From CAZMVY01 sp964617875 (lineage in GTDB: Bacteria > Planctomycetota > Phycisphaerae > UBA1845 > PWPN01): a DNA stretch of 64,000 nucleotides. Under the pieces are notes generated by a model. That model worked only from the letters and a program-made list of their open reading frames with translations. It was not told the origin of the DNA and searched no databases. Position 1 is the stretch's first letter; each line of letters opens with the position of its first letter. The translations under genes and the position numbers were made by a program. Location of the stretch: the NCBI GenBank assembly GCA_964617875.1, contig CAZUAI010000006.1, positions 1 to 64,000 of the forward strand, written 5' to 3'. Below are positions 18,130 to 26,807 of the stretch, piece by piece.

Positions 18130-19209
18130 GCGCGGGTCGGCGGCGAGCAGGGCGTCGGCGGCCCGGATGACGTCGGCCGGCGGTACGTTGGCCATGCAGG
18201 CGAGGGCGTGCGGGCACTGCGAACGCTTCTTCCGGTAACAGGGGGAGCACGGCAGGGCGGCCTGGACGATGCGGCTGTTCGCCGAGAACGGACCGTTCCG
18301 TCGTGGATTCGTGGGGCCGACGACGCCGACGACGGGCCGGCCGAGCGCGACGGCCACATGCATCGGCCCCGATTCGTTGCTGAGCATGATGGTTGAGCCG
18401 TCAATCAGGGCGACCAGCTCGGCGATGCGCGTCCGGCCGCAGAGGTTGGCCACCGGTTCTCCCAGGGCCGCCTGCACGGTGCGGCAGTCCGGGGCCTCGG
18501 CCGGGCCGCCCGCCAGCACGATCCGCAGGCCGTGCGCCCGGCGCAGATGGTCGGCCACGGCGGCCATCTTCTCGGCCGGCCAGATCTTCGTTTCCCATCG
18601 GGCGCCGGGCGTCAGGATCGCGTAGCGCTCGTCGGGGCCGAGGCCGGCCTCGCGGAGCAGGGCGTCGGCCCGGAGGCGGCCGGCGGCCTGCACGTGCAGG
18701 CGGAACGTGATGGGCACATCCGCGAAGCCGAGCATGCCGGCGACGCGGTAGTAGCGTCGGACGGCATGCTCGTCCGGGTCGCCGGCGGGGATGCGGTGGG
18801 TGTAGAAGATCGAGGCGAACTCGCGCGTGCGGCCGAAGCCGATCCGCGTCCGCGCGCCGGCAGCCCACGCGAGAAAGCCGCTGCGGAAGAGCCCCTGGAG
18901 ATCGATCACGAGGTCGAACCGCCGGGCGCGGAGCTGCCGCACGAAGCTGAGAAACTCGCGTGCGGCGGAGACGCTGCGGAGCATCTGCCCGTACCGCCTG
19001 CGATCGAACGGGACCAGTTCGTCAATCTGCGGATGACCGGCGAGCAGGTCGCAGCAGCTTGTCGCGATGAGCCACGCGACGTGTGCGCGGGGATACCGCT
19101 GCCGGAGCCCGTGGAGCACAGGCAGCGCATGCGTCACGTCGCCGAGGGAACTCGGCTTGATGATCAGAATACGGTGGAACTCGCGCTGTGAGAGGGCCGT
19201 GTCCTTCAC
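18115..19209 (-). CDS. ADP-heptose--LPS heptosyltransferase-like glycosyltransferase (GT9)
   Basis: GT9 enzymes transfer heptose from ADP-heptose to the lipopolysaccharide core. The 364-residue protein has KPSSLGDVTHALP at the N-terminus, TPGARWETKIWP and AGGPAE in the middle, the GPMHVA block, and a C-terminal Cys cluster (PCSPCYRKKRSQCPHALACM) common in this family. It resembles WaaC/WaaF, but the acceptor cannot be told. It starts with GTG at the predicted +1 of its own promoter. It implies an outer-membrane lipopolysaccharide. Confidence 0.85.
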   Translation of the reverse strand: MKDTALSQREFHRILIIKPSSLGDVTHALPVLHGLRQRYPRAHVAWLIATSCCDLLAGHPQIDELVPFDRRRYGQMLRSVSAAREFLSFVRQLRARRFDLVIDLQGLFRSGFLAWAAGARTRIGFGRTREFASIFYTHRIPAGDPDEHAVRRYYRVAGMLGFADVPITFRLHVQAAGRLRADALLREAGLGPDERYAILTPGARWETKIWPAEKMAAVADHLRRAHGLRIVLAGGPAEAPDCRTVQAALGEPVANLCGRTRIAELVALIDGSTIMLSNESGPMHVAVALGRPVVGVVGPTNPRRNGPFSANSRIVQAALPCSPCYRKKRSQCPHALACMANVPPADVIRAADALLAADPRSGDR

Positions 19210-19215
19210 GGGGAT

Positions 19216-19244
19216 ATTGTGCCGGCGCGGGCGTCGGTCGGCAA
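19216..19244 (-). promoter_or_regulatory. predicted leaderless promoter of the GT9 gene
   Basis: On the minus strand TTGCCG (19239-19244), 17 nt, CACAAT (19216-19221). +1 falls at 19209, the G of the GTG start. Confidence 0.5.
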
Positions 19245-19254
19245 CCGGGTCACG

Positions 19255-21102
19255 TCATCGCCGGAGCCACAGCATGAGCATCATCAGCACCCAGATGATC
19301 GAACCGTAGTAGTTGGTCTCGTCGGCCTCGTGACGGCGAACGAGGTCGTCGAGGAAGCCCTCACGGAAGATCCGGACGCGGCCGGCCGTCTCGCTCGCGA
19401 ATGCCTCGCGCATCCGCTCGCGCAGGCCCGCGTGCGTCTTCAGCCACGCGCTGAACGGCAGGCCGAACCCGTGCTTCTTCTTGGCGATGATCTCCGGCGG
19501 GAGATAGTTCGCCGTCGCGTCCTTGTAGAACGCCCGCAGGCGGTAACCGTGAAGCAGCCAGCGGCCCGGCAGGCTGGCCGCGAGCCGCACGACGCCGGGG
19601 GCCAGCATGGGATATCGTACGCGGACGCCGGCGCGGGCCGACATCTCCGTCACTTTGCGGATGTCGCTGTCGGAGATCACGAAGTTCAGATCGACGTTGA
19701 GGATCCGCTGCACCTCGCTGCGGGCATCGCACGCCCGATAGCAGCGGCGGCGAAGCTCGAGCGCGTGGTCCGGATCGACCTGCCGGAGGAATCCGGCGTC
19801 GAAGATCGCCGCGGGGCCAAGCGTCTCGACCATGCCGTAGCTGAAGAGCCGCTCCGGGTTTGGCGTGTTGGACCGGCGGATGTACCGCCGCGCCTTGTCG
19901 ATCAGCCGGATGCGTCCGCCGAAGGGGAAGCCGAACACCGCGGGCTCGATCACGAGCTTTCGCAGCAGCCAGGGCACGTGCTGGTACGTCTCGAAGATCG
20001 CGTCGGTGAGATATTGCGGATTCCCCGCGAAGATCTCGTCGCCGCCGTCGCCAGCGAGCAGGATCCGCTTGCCGTGTTCGCGGGCGAACCGGGCGCAGTG
20101 GTAAACGGGCACCGCCGACGCGTTGCCGAACGGTTCATCGTACTGGTCCAGGACGGCGTCGATCGCCTCGAGCGTGTGTTCGGGCGTGACGAAGTGCTCG
20201 TGCAGGGCGGCGTTGAAGTGCTTTGCGGCGATCCGGGCGTAGTCCATTTCGTTGAAGCGGGGCTCGTCGAAGCCGATCGTGAACGCATCGGCTCCGGGGC
20301 CGAGCCGCTCGATCATCTTGCCCAGCACGGTCGAGCTGTCGAGCCCGCCGCTGAGAAACGCGCCGACGGAACTCCGTGCGTCCGGCTCCGGCAGGCGCCG
20401 ATCGACGGCCTCGCCGATCAACGTCAGTGTTGCTCCGTGCCATCTCCGCGGGGGTCTGCGTGCGTCTTCCGGGAAGTGCAGCAGGCTGTGCGAGCCGATC
20501 TTCGGCTCGCCGTCATACTCGACGTATTCCCGGCAGGCGATCTTGCGGACGTTGCGGTAGATCGTCGCCGGCGCCGGGACCATCCCGAACGCCACGTAGT
20601 CGTAGATCGCCTGCGGATCCGGTTCCGCGCGCACACCGGGACAGCGCCGGATCAGATCACTGCGTGTCGCGACGATGACCTGATCGTTGTCGATGTAGCA
20701 CCGCAGGGGCATGGTGCCAAACCGGTCGGCCGCCGCGAAGAGGCGGCCGGTCCGCGCCGACCAGACGGCGACGGCGTACTGCCCGTCGAGCATCTCGAGG
20801 CAGCCGGGGCCGTGCCGGCCGTACAGGTGCCACAGGACGGCGGCCGGGCCCGGCTCGCCGTCGCACGACGGCAGCCCCCTGTCCCGCACGAGGTCCTGCG
20901 TGTTGTAGAGTTCACCCCAGTAGATCGCCGTCGTGCCGTCACGTTCAAAGATGTCGGTCGGATACGGGCCGTCCGATTGCGGCGACAGCAGGGCGGACGG
21001 GAACGAACGCCAGGGCGGGTTCGCCAGCACCGGGTCCAGCGCGGCGCGGACTTGCGCCAGGCGGTCGGCATCCGGTCCTTTTCGGTCGATCCAGATGAAC
21101 AT
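19255..21102 (-). CDS. asparagine synthetase-like protein lacking the glutaminase cysteine
   Basis: This 615-residue protein has the two-domain layout of AsnB: an N-terminal class II amidotransferase-like fold and a C-terminal ATP-pyrophosphatase domain with LSGGLDSST and GDGGDEIFAGNP. The N-terminus is MFIWIDRK, so the catalytic Cys that normally follows the initiator Met is missing. Glutamine hydrolysis is therefore unlikely; ammonia, or an adenylation/ligation role as in beta-lactam synthetase relatives, is possible. Relatives occur in exosortase/EPS loci as XrtA-associated amidotransferases, which fits the deacetylase gene at 21427. It is divergent from the 21213 gene. Confidence 0.85.
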   Translation of the reverse strand: MFIWIDRKGPDADRLAQVRAALDPVLANPPWRSFPSALLSPQSDGPYPTDIFERDGTTAIYWGELYNTQDLVRDRGLPSCDGEPGPAAVLWHLYGRHGPGCLEMLDGQYAVAVWSARTGRLFAAADRFGTMPLRCYIDNDQVIVATRSDLIRRCPGVRAEPDPQAIYDYVAFGMVPAPATIYRNVRKIACREYVEYDGEPKIGSHSLLHFPEDARRPPRRWHGATLTLIGEAVDRRLPEPDARSSVGAFLSGGLDSSTVLGKMIERLGPGADAFTIGFDEPRFNEMDYARIAAKHFNAALHEHFVTPEHTLEAIDAVLDQYDEPFGNASAVPVYHCARFAREHGKRILLAGDGGDEIFAGNPQYLTDAIFETYQHVPWLLRKLVIEPAVFGFPFGGRIRLIDKARRYIRRSNTPNPERLFSYGMVETLGPAAIFDAGFLRQVDPDHALELRRRCYRACDARSEVQRILNVDLNFVISDSDIRKVTEMSARAGVRVRYPMLAPGVVRLAASLPGRWLLHGYRLRAFYKDATANYLPPEIIAKKKHGFGLPFSAWLKTHAGLRERMREAFASETAGRVRIFREGFLDDLVRRHEADETNYYGSIIWVLMMLMLWLRR

Positions 21103-21212
21103 GCGTCGGTTTCCGTCGCGACGGGGTGCCGACTACCGGCGAGTCCCGTCGCGTGATAGAATACCCGATACGATCATGCGGGCCTACAGGGGCCTGCCAA
21201 CGAGGGCCGAAC

Positions 21213-21422
21213 ATGACGTACAATCGCAGGATGTTTCCGCTCAAGGGCTTGCTGACCGCCGTCCTGGCGCTTCCGCTGCTGCAGACCACGGGTTGCCTCG
21301 TCTTCGACCCGAACCAGTTGGCGGCCTTCCTGTCGAGCCAGCTCTACCAGCTCGAGGCGAACGCGTTCCAGAACGGCGTCGGGCTGCTGCTGGACAAGTG
21401 GCTCATCTGGTCGAACTTCTGA
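21213..21422 (+). CDS. small secreted or lipoprotein-like protein
   Basis: This 69-residue protein has a hydrophobic signal segment (LLTAVLALPLLQTTGC) ending in a Cys. TTGC is a poor lipobox, so lipidation is uncertain. The rest (FLSSQLYQLEANAFQNGVG) is amphipathic. Its design is like the 59-residue lipoprotein at 46475. ATG 21213 has GAGGG 6 nt upstream. It ends four bases before the deacetylase start, so the two are likely one operon. Confidence 0.6.
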   Translation: MTYNRRMFPLKGLLTAVLALPLLQTTGCLVFDPNQLAAFLSSQLYQLEANAFQNGVGLLLDKWLIWSNF

Positions 21423-21426
21423 CAGA

Positions 21427-22287
21427 GTGAACTGTCTCAGCGTTGACGTCGAGGAGTACTTCCAGTGCGAGGCGTTCGCCCGGCACGTGGCTGTGGCCTC
21501 ATGGCCGCATCGCGAGGCACGCCTGGAACACGGCCTGTCGCGTCTGCTGGCGCTGTTTGACCGTCACAATGTCCGCGTCACGTTCTTTGTCCTGGGCTGG
21601 ATCGCCGAGCGGAGCCCGGAGGTTGTCCGCGCGATCGCGGAGGCCGGCCATGAGGTCGCGTCGCACGGCTACGGGCACCAGCACCTTTCGCGCCTGAACC
21701 CGGATGCGTTCCGCGACGACGTCGCCCGCAGCCTCGACATCCTGCAGGGCTGCACGGGCCGCCCGGTGCTCGGCTACCGCGCCCCGACGTTCTCCATCAT
21801 GCGTTCGACGGCGTGGGCGGCGGAGGTGCTCGTCTCGCTCGGCCTGCGATACGACTCGAGCATCTACCCGATCCGCCACGACCGCTACGGCGTGCCGGAC
21901 GCCCCGATCCGCCCGTTCTGGCTGACGACGGACGGCGGGCGGATCCTCGAGATCCCGCCGCTGGCCGTGTCGTGGTGGAAGGTCAACATCCCCGTCGGCG
22001 GCGGCGGCTATCTGCGTCTGTTGCCGGCGCGCTGGGTCAGCGCGGCCATCGCCCGGGCGAACCGCGCCGGCCGGCCGGCGATGATCTACCTGCACCCGTG
22101 GGAACTGGACCCGGACCAGCCGCGCCTGCCGTGCTCGCGAACGACTCGATTCCGCCACTACGTACACCTGCACCGCACCGGATCAAAGCTGGATTATCTC
22201 CTCTCCCGCCACCCGTTCGGCCGGGCGTGCGATCTGGCGGACACGCTCGCGCAACGCGGCGGTCTCGCCGCATGGTCGTTGCGTTAA
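21427..22287 (+). CDS. polysaccharide deacetylase, XrtA/PEP-CTERM-locus type
   Basis: This 286-residue NodB-fold deacetylase starts with GTG and the sequence NCLSVDVEEYFQ, typical of deacetylases found with exosortase A (XrtA) EPS loci. FFVLGWIAER and the metal-binding SHGYGHQH follow, then GYRAPTFS and the C-terminal YLHPWELDP block of the DUF3473 region. It would remove N-acetyl groups from an exported polysaccharide. The neighbouring asparagine-synthetase-like gene belongs to the same kind of locus, but no exosortase or PEP-CTERM protein is seen in this window. Confidence 0.87.
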   Translation: MNCLSVDVEEYFQCEAFARHVAVASWPHREARLEHGLSRLLALFDRHNVRVTFFVLGWIAERSPEVVRAIAEAGHEVASHGYGHQHLSRLNPDAFRDDVARSLDILQGCTGRPVLGYRAPTFSIMRSTAWAAEVLVSLGLRYDSSIYPIRHDRYGVPDAPIRPFWLTTDGGRILEIPPLAVSWWKVNIPVGGGGYLRLLPARWVSAAIARANRAGRPAMIYLHPWELDPDQPRLPCSRTTRFRHYVHLHRTGSKLDYLLSRHPFGRACDLADTLAQRGGLAAWSLR

Positions 22288-22364
22288 CCGGCATCCGAAG
22301 AACAGGCGAGGTGTGGATTCATGTACGCCGGCGACTTTGACCGGCCATCGGCCCCGCCACGGCG

Positions 22365-22889
22365 TCAGGACGCATCCGGCAGCTTTTCGATCGCCTGGAC
22401 GGCCTCGCGCCGAGCCGGTTCATCCCCGACGTGGATGAGGTGTTCCCACGCCCGCCGTGACTCGCGGAAGCGCCCCAGAAGCGTCATGAGCCGGGCCCAT
22501 TGCCGCACGGTCGCCGGCGAATCCGGATCCAGGTCGAGCGCCAGGCGGAGCAGGCCGCGTGCCTCGGCCAGATCGCCCCGTTCGACGGCGGCGTCGGCCT
22601 CGTGACGGAGCGCCTCCAATTCGCGGCCCAGCGACGGGTTCCGCAGCGTGCCGAGACGGTCCCGCAGCATCCACTGGCCCAGGAGCCACGTGCCGGCCGC
22701 CAGCGCCGCCGCGCCGAGCGTCAGCCAGCCCGGCACGCCGGCCGGCGAGATCAGCACGCCCCACACGGCCATCTCCGCGCAGATCGCGAAGAGTACGACC
22801 GTCACCAGCCCCGGCCACGCGCGGCCGAGCAGGATCAGCCCCGCGCCGGGGGCCAGGATGTTGAGGATCGCCGCCGTGACAAATCGCAT
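22365..22889 (-). CDS. membrane protein with TPR-like C-terminus, function unknown
   Basis: This 174-residue protein has two hydrophobic stretches in the first 75 residues (LNILAPGAGLILLGRAWPG and the LTLGAAALAAGTWLLG region). A soluble helical tail follows (EADAAVERGDLAEARGLLRLALDLDPDSP), which is a TPR-like pair. The first motif resembles small membrane proteins with an N-terminal PGxG turn. ATG 22889 was chosen; an upstream in-frame ATG at 22955 adds an Arg/Pro-rich stretch and is unlikely. It is convergent with the deacetylase. Confidence 0.65.
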   Translation of the reverse strand: MRFVTAAILNILAPGAGLILLGRAWPGLVTVVLFAICAEMAVWGVLISPAGVPGWLTLGAAALAAGTWLLGQWMLRDRLGTLRNPSLGRELEALRHEADAAVERGDLAEARGLLRLALDLDPDSPATVRQWARLMTLLGRFRESRRAWEHLIHVGDEPARREAVQAIEKLPDAS

Positions 22890-22946
22890 GGAGGTGCGAT
22901 TATACACACGCCGCGGGCAAGGCGGCGAATCCAAGCGATTCCGGCG

Positions 22947-22975
22947 TTGCGGCACGCGACTGCGGCGGTTACCCT
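22947..22975 (+). promoter_or_regulatory. predicted promoter upstream of the hydantoinase-like gene
   Basis: TTGCGG (22947-22952), 17 nt, TACCCT (22970-22975). The -10 box runs into the first copy of the tandem repeat, and the start codon is 115 nt from the predicted +1. Confidence 0.35.
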
Positions 22976-23053
22976 CACCCCGTCCCTCTCCCTGGTAGGG
23001 AGAGGGGGAGCGGTGACCCTCACCCCGTCCCTCTCCCTGGTAGGGAGAGGGGG
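22971..23053. repeat. tandem 45-bp repeat with CCCTCTCCCT/AGGGAGAGGG hairpins
   Basis: The unit beginning ACCCTCACCCCGTCCC occurs at 22971 and again at 23016 (period 45 bp). Each copy has a perfect 10-bp inverted repeat around GGT (22984-23006 and 23029-23051). A third partial arm (GAGGGGAGAGGGGG, 23077-23090) forms the purine-rich sequence just before the next start codon. This looks like a widespread REP-type palindrome. Confidence 0.8.
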
Positions 23054-23096
23054 GGCTTCACCTTGGCCCTTTTCCTGAGGGGAGAGGGGGATGCGC

Positions 23097-24482
23097 ATGA
23101 GGCTCGATACGATTATTGAAGGCGGCACGGTTGTCACGCCGAAGGGCACACTTCGAGCGGACGTGGGCGTCCGGGGTGAAGTCATTGCGGCGATCGGGCC
23201 GGGCCTCGCCCGCGCGAATCCCGGCGCGGCCGTCGTCGATGCGCGCGATCACCTGGTCCTGCCCGGGATCATCGACGTCCACGTTCATCTCGCGCTGCCG
23301 GTGAAGGGCACGGTCACGTCCGACGACTTTCGCACGGGCACGCGGGCGGCGGCCCGGGGCGGCGTGACGACGGTCCTCGACTTCGCCACGGCGTACGGCG
23401 ACGAGACGCTCGGCCAGGCCATCGACACCCGGTTTCGACAGGCCGAGGGCAGGGCCGTGGTCGATTATGCGTTTCACGTCTGCGTCACGAACTGGGCACG
23501 GCAGAAGGACGAGATCCACCCGCTCATTCACCGCGGGTTTCCGACGTTCAAGGAGTTCACCGTGTACGCCTCCGAGGGCTGGCAGTCCGACGACGCCGTC
23601 GTCTTCAATACGCTGGAGATGATGCGCGACGAGGGCGGCCTGCTGCTGCTGCACGCGGAATCGTCGGGCGTGCTCGATGAACTGGTCAGGCGGCACCACA
23701 CACGCGCGCTGATGCGGAAGTACGGCGCCCGGCTGCACGCGATTACAAGGCCGGCGTTTATCGAGGGCGAGGCCGTCGCGCGCGCCGCCACCTGGTGCGC
23801 GGCGACAGGCGGCCCGCTGTACATCGTGCACCTGTCGACGGCGATCGGAGCCGAGATTGTCCGCCAGGCGAGGGCCGACGGGGCGAGTCTCCACGCGGAG
23901 ACGTGCCCGCAATACCTTGTTCTGGACGAGTCGGTCTTCGCAAGGAAGGACGGTCACCTCTTCGCGACCTCGCCGCAGGTCAAGACGCGGGCGGACCAGC
24001 GGAGACTGTGGGAAGCCCTGGCGGCCGGCGACCTGACGGTCGTCGCGACCGACACCTGTACGTTCACCCGCCGTCAGAAGGCGGCGTGGCGCGGCGACTT
24101 CACAAAGATTCCCGGCGGTATGCCGGGGCTCGAGACACTGCTGCCGATCGTCTACACGCACGGCGTCCTGAAGAAACGGCTGACGTTGGGCCAGCTCTGC
24201 GAGCGGCTCGCGGAGGGGCCGGCGAAGATCATGGGCCTCTGGCCGCGGAAGGGCGCGATCCAGGTCGGCGCGGACGCCGACCTCGTCATCGTTCACCCGA
24301 CGAAGCGGATCGCCGTAGACCCCGCCGCGATGGAGACGAACTGCGACTGGTCGCCGTACGAAGGCTGGCGGCTGGCCGGCTTCGCCCGGACAACACTGTC
24401 GCGGGGCGAGGTGATCGTCGATGGCTACAAGGTCGTCGGCCGCGAAGGGCGGGGGCAGTGGCTTGCCCGGCGCCTGGGGTAG
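23097..24482 (+). CDS. dihydropyrimidinase/D-hydantoinase/allantoinase-like amidohydrolase
   Basis: This cyclic-amidohydrolase TIM-barrel enzyme has 461 residues. The metal site is seen as DVHVHLALP near residue 60, a Lys in FKEFTVYA that is normally carboxylated, His in LLHAES and in VHLST, and the Asp in ATDTCTFT. Members open the ring of hydantoins, dihydropyrimidines, dihydroorotate or allantoin. The C-terminal IAVDPAAMETNCDWSPYEGW pattern favours a dihydropyrimidinase-like member. ATG 23097 is 6 nt after a purine-rich stretch; ATG 23091 is the alternative. It could act in purine/pyrimidine breakdown with the molybdenum hydroxylase at 387-3020. Confidence 0.85.
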   Translation: MRLDTIIEGGTVVTPKGTLRADVGVRGEVIAAIGPGLARANPGAAVVDARDHLVLPGIIDVHVHLALPVKGTVTSDDFRTGTRAAARGGVTTVLDFATAYGDETLGQAIDTRFRQAEGRAVVDYAFHVCVTNWARQKDEIHPLIHRGFPTFKEFTVYASEGWQSDDAVVFNTLEMMRDEGGLLLLHAESSGVLDELVRRHHTRALMRKYGARLHAITRPAFIEGEAVARAATWCAATGGPLYIVHLSTAIGAEIVRQARADGASLHAETCPQYLVLDESVFARKDGHLFATSPQVKTRADQRRLWEALAAGDLTVVATDTCTFTRRQKAAWRGDFTKIPGGMPGLETLLPIVYTHGVLKKRLTLGQLCERLAEGPAKIMGLWPRKGAIQVGADADLVIVHPTKRIAVDPAAMETNCDWSPYEGWRLAGFARTTLSRGEVIVDGYKVVGREGRGQWLARRLG

Positions 24483-24617
24483 GGAGCATTGGCCGGCAGA
24501 CGGGCAAACCGGCGGCGCACAAGCGGACCGCCCGCTCCGCCCGTTCGTCGCTCCGCAGGTTCCGGTAATTGACGTTCGCCGCCGTTGCGGGACAATTGCG
24601 GGAGGGATTCCTTGCAT

Positions 24618-26807
24618 ATGGACCAAGCAGCCGCGAGCAACGGACGGCAGGGCCTTACGGCGGCCTTTTCGGCGCCGGACGAGTTCGCCCGCTGCGTGCT
24701 TGGCCCGCTGGCCCGGCTGCGGCGGCGGCTGCGGACCTACCTGATCGTGGACGGGCTCGCGGTCGTATTCATGGTCCTGATGATTGCCGCGGGCGTGCAG
24801 TTCGCCATCGACCGGGTATTTCGGCTGCCGACGGACATGCGGGCCCTCGTGCTGGCCTGCGCGATCGGTGCGGTGGGGGCGGCGGCGTGGCGGCGGCTGA
24901 TCGCGCCGCTGGCGGTCCGCTTGCCGGCGGCGGAGCTGGCGGTGCTGGTCGAACGGCAGGCGCCGCATCTCAACAGCCGGCTGGTCAGTGCCGTCGAGCT
25001 GGCTGCCTCCCCGTCGGCATCGCTTGCGCCGGCCGCCGATCGGTCGCCGGCAATGGTCCGCATGGTACTGCAACAGGCGGCGGCCGAGGCCGCCGGCGTG
25101 CCGTGGGGCCGCGTACTGAATCACCGCCGTGCGCTTCGCCGGGGCCTGACGATCGTGGCGTGCGCGGCGATCGCCGCCATGGCGGTTCGCCTGGCGGGCG
25201 ACACCGTGGGGCTGTGGTTCCGGCGGAACGTGCTGCTGCTGGACGAGCCGTGGCCGCAGCGGACGCGGCTCCTTGTCGAGGGGCTGCGCGACGGCAAGCT
25301 GCTGTGCGCCCGCGGCGACGACCTCACGATCTCCGCCCTGGTGGCACGGGGTTCCGAGGTGCCCCGGCAGGTTTTTGTGGAGTACGAGGGCCCGGGCGGG
25401 CCCTCGGGCCTGGAGCAGATGGTGCAGATCGGGCGGGGCCGTTTTCAGCGGGTATTCGAGCGCGTCGCGGCGTCGATGCGGTGCCGTGTCCGCGGAGGCG
25501 ACGACCGGACGGGCTGGTTTGACGTCGAGGTGGTGGACCGGCCGGCGATCGCGAACCTCGTGATCGGCGTCGAGCCGCCGAAGTACACGGGCCTGTCCGC
25601 GTATTCGCTGCGTCCGGGCCTGACCGCCGTCGAAGCGATCAAGGGCAGCAGGCTGCGGTTCCGCATCACGACGAACAAGGCCGTCGTGCGGGCCGCGCTT
25701 CTCCGGGCGGGCCGGCCGCTTGACGGGCAGGTGGTGCAGCTCAGCGACACCGAATGGGAAGGCCGCGACCAGCCTCCGCACGGGACGGCGTACCACTTCG
25801 AGCTGGTGGACGCCCTCGGCCTGACGAATCACAGCGAGCGGAGCCGGCCGATGCAGATCTCCGTGCATCTGCTGCCGGATGCTCCGCCGCGCGTGAAGCT
25901 GTACGTCCGTGGCGTGAGCGACATGGTGACGCCCGAGGCGGTGCTGCCGGCGCAGGTTGATTTCGCCGACACATACGGGCTGGCGGCGGTCGCGCTCGTG
26001 CAGGAATCGACGCGGCCGACGACGGCCCCTCGGAGCCTGCCGATCGAGGGCTTCGCGGCGGGGGGGAAGACCTTTGCCCGGTCGCTGAGCTGGCCGCTGA
26101 CGCCGCTGGGGCTGATGCCGGGCGACCGGCTGAGCCTCTACGCCGAAGCGCGCGACTATGATGACGTCAGCGGGCCGAACGTGGGCAAGTCGCCGGTGGT
26201 GTCGCTGCGGGTCGTCTCGCGCGAGGAGCTGCTGAACGAGCTGGCCCGGCGCGAGCAGCAGTTTCGGCAGGAGTTCGAGACGCTCGTGCGCGGCCAGGAG
26301 GATCTGTACGCCGCCGTCCTGTCCGTGCTGACGGGCATCGGATCGGGCGCGGCGGGCGACGAGCATCGGCAGGAGTTCGGCCGGCTCGAGCGTCGTCAGC
26401 GGCAGCAGTCGGCGCGGGTCGACGCGGTCCGCCGTCGGCTGGAGCAGGTCCTCGCCGAAATGGAGGTCAACCAGGCCCTCACGCCGGCGACGCGCGAGCG
26501 GCTCGGCACGCGGATCGTCGCGCCGATGGCCGAGCTGGTGCGGACGGCCATGGCCGAGGCGGTCTTCGAACTGGGCCGGCTCGCGCGGCAGGACTCGGCG
26601 GACGAGCGGCAGCGCCTTCAGACGACACAACGACAGGTCGTGGCGGCCATGCGGGCGATCCTCGCCAACATGCTGCGGTACGAGGGGTTTCAGGAAGCGG
26701 TCTCGCTGCTGCGCGACATCATGAGCCTTCAGGGCAGCGTGAGCGAGGAGACAGAGAAGCAGATCGCGCAGGAGGCGGAGAAGCTGTTTGGGGCGGAGGC
26801 GAAGTGA
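24618..26807 (+). CDS. large membrane-anchored protein, DUF4175-like
   Basis: This 729-residue protein has two membrane segments in the first 110 residues (YLIVDGLAVVFMVLMIAAG and LVLACAIGAVGAAAWRR) and a third near residue 175. A periplasmic beta-rich part and a long charged coiled coil (about residues 540-720, rich in Glu, Arg and Gln) follow. The layout resembles DUF4175 proteins; the function is not known. GGAGGG lies 11 nt before ATG 24618. It overlaps the next coding frame at GTGATG (26804-26809), so the two proteins are translationally coupled and probably form a complex. Confidence 0.7.
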   Translation: MDQAAASNGRQGLTAAFSAPDEFARCVLGPLARLRRRLRTYLIVDGLAVVFMVLMIAAGVQFAIDRVFRLPTDMRALVLACAIGAVGAAAWRRLIAPLAVRLPAAELAVLVERQAPHLNSRLVSAVELAASPSASLAPAADRSPAMVRMVLQQAAAEAAGVPWGRVLNHRRALRRGLTIVACAAIAAMAVRLAGDTVGLWFRRNVLLLDEPWPQRTRLLVEGLRDGKLLCARGDDLTISALVARGSEVPRQVFVEYEGPGGPSGLEQMVQIGRGRFQRVFERVAASMRCRVRGGDDRTGWFDVEVVDRPAIANLVIGVEPPKYTGLSAYSLRPGLTAVEAIKGSRLRFRITTNKAVVRAALLRAGRPLDGQVVQLSDTEWEGRDQPPHGTAYHFELVDALGLTNHSERSRPMQISVHLLPDAPPRVKLYVRGVSDMVTPEAVLPAQVDFADTYGLAAVALVQESTRPTTAPRSLPIEGFAAGGKTFARSLSWPLTPLGLMPGDRLSLYAEARDYDDVSGPNVGKSPVVSLRVVSREELLNELARREQQFRQEFETLVRGQEDLYAAVLSVLTGIGSGAAGDEHRQEFGRLERRQRQQSARVDAVRRRLEQVLAEMEVNQALTPATRERLGTRIVAPMAELVRTAMAEAVFELGRLARQDSADERQRLQTTQRQVVAAMRAILANMLRYEGFQEAVSLLRDIMSLQGSVSEETEKQIAQEAEKLFGAEAK

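Noticed and set aside
22971..23053. CRISPR array
   Set aside because: Only two copies with a 6-bp gap and palindromic units; no spacers and no cas genes.
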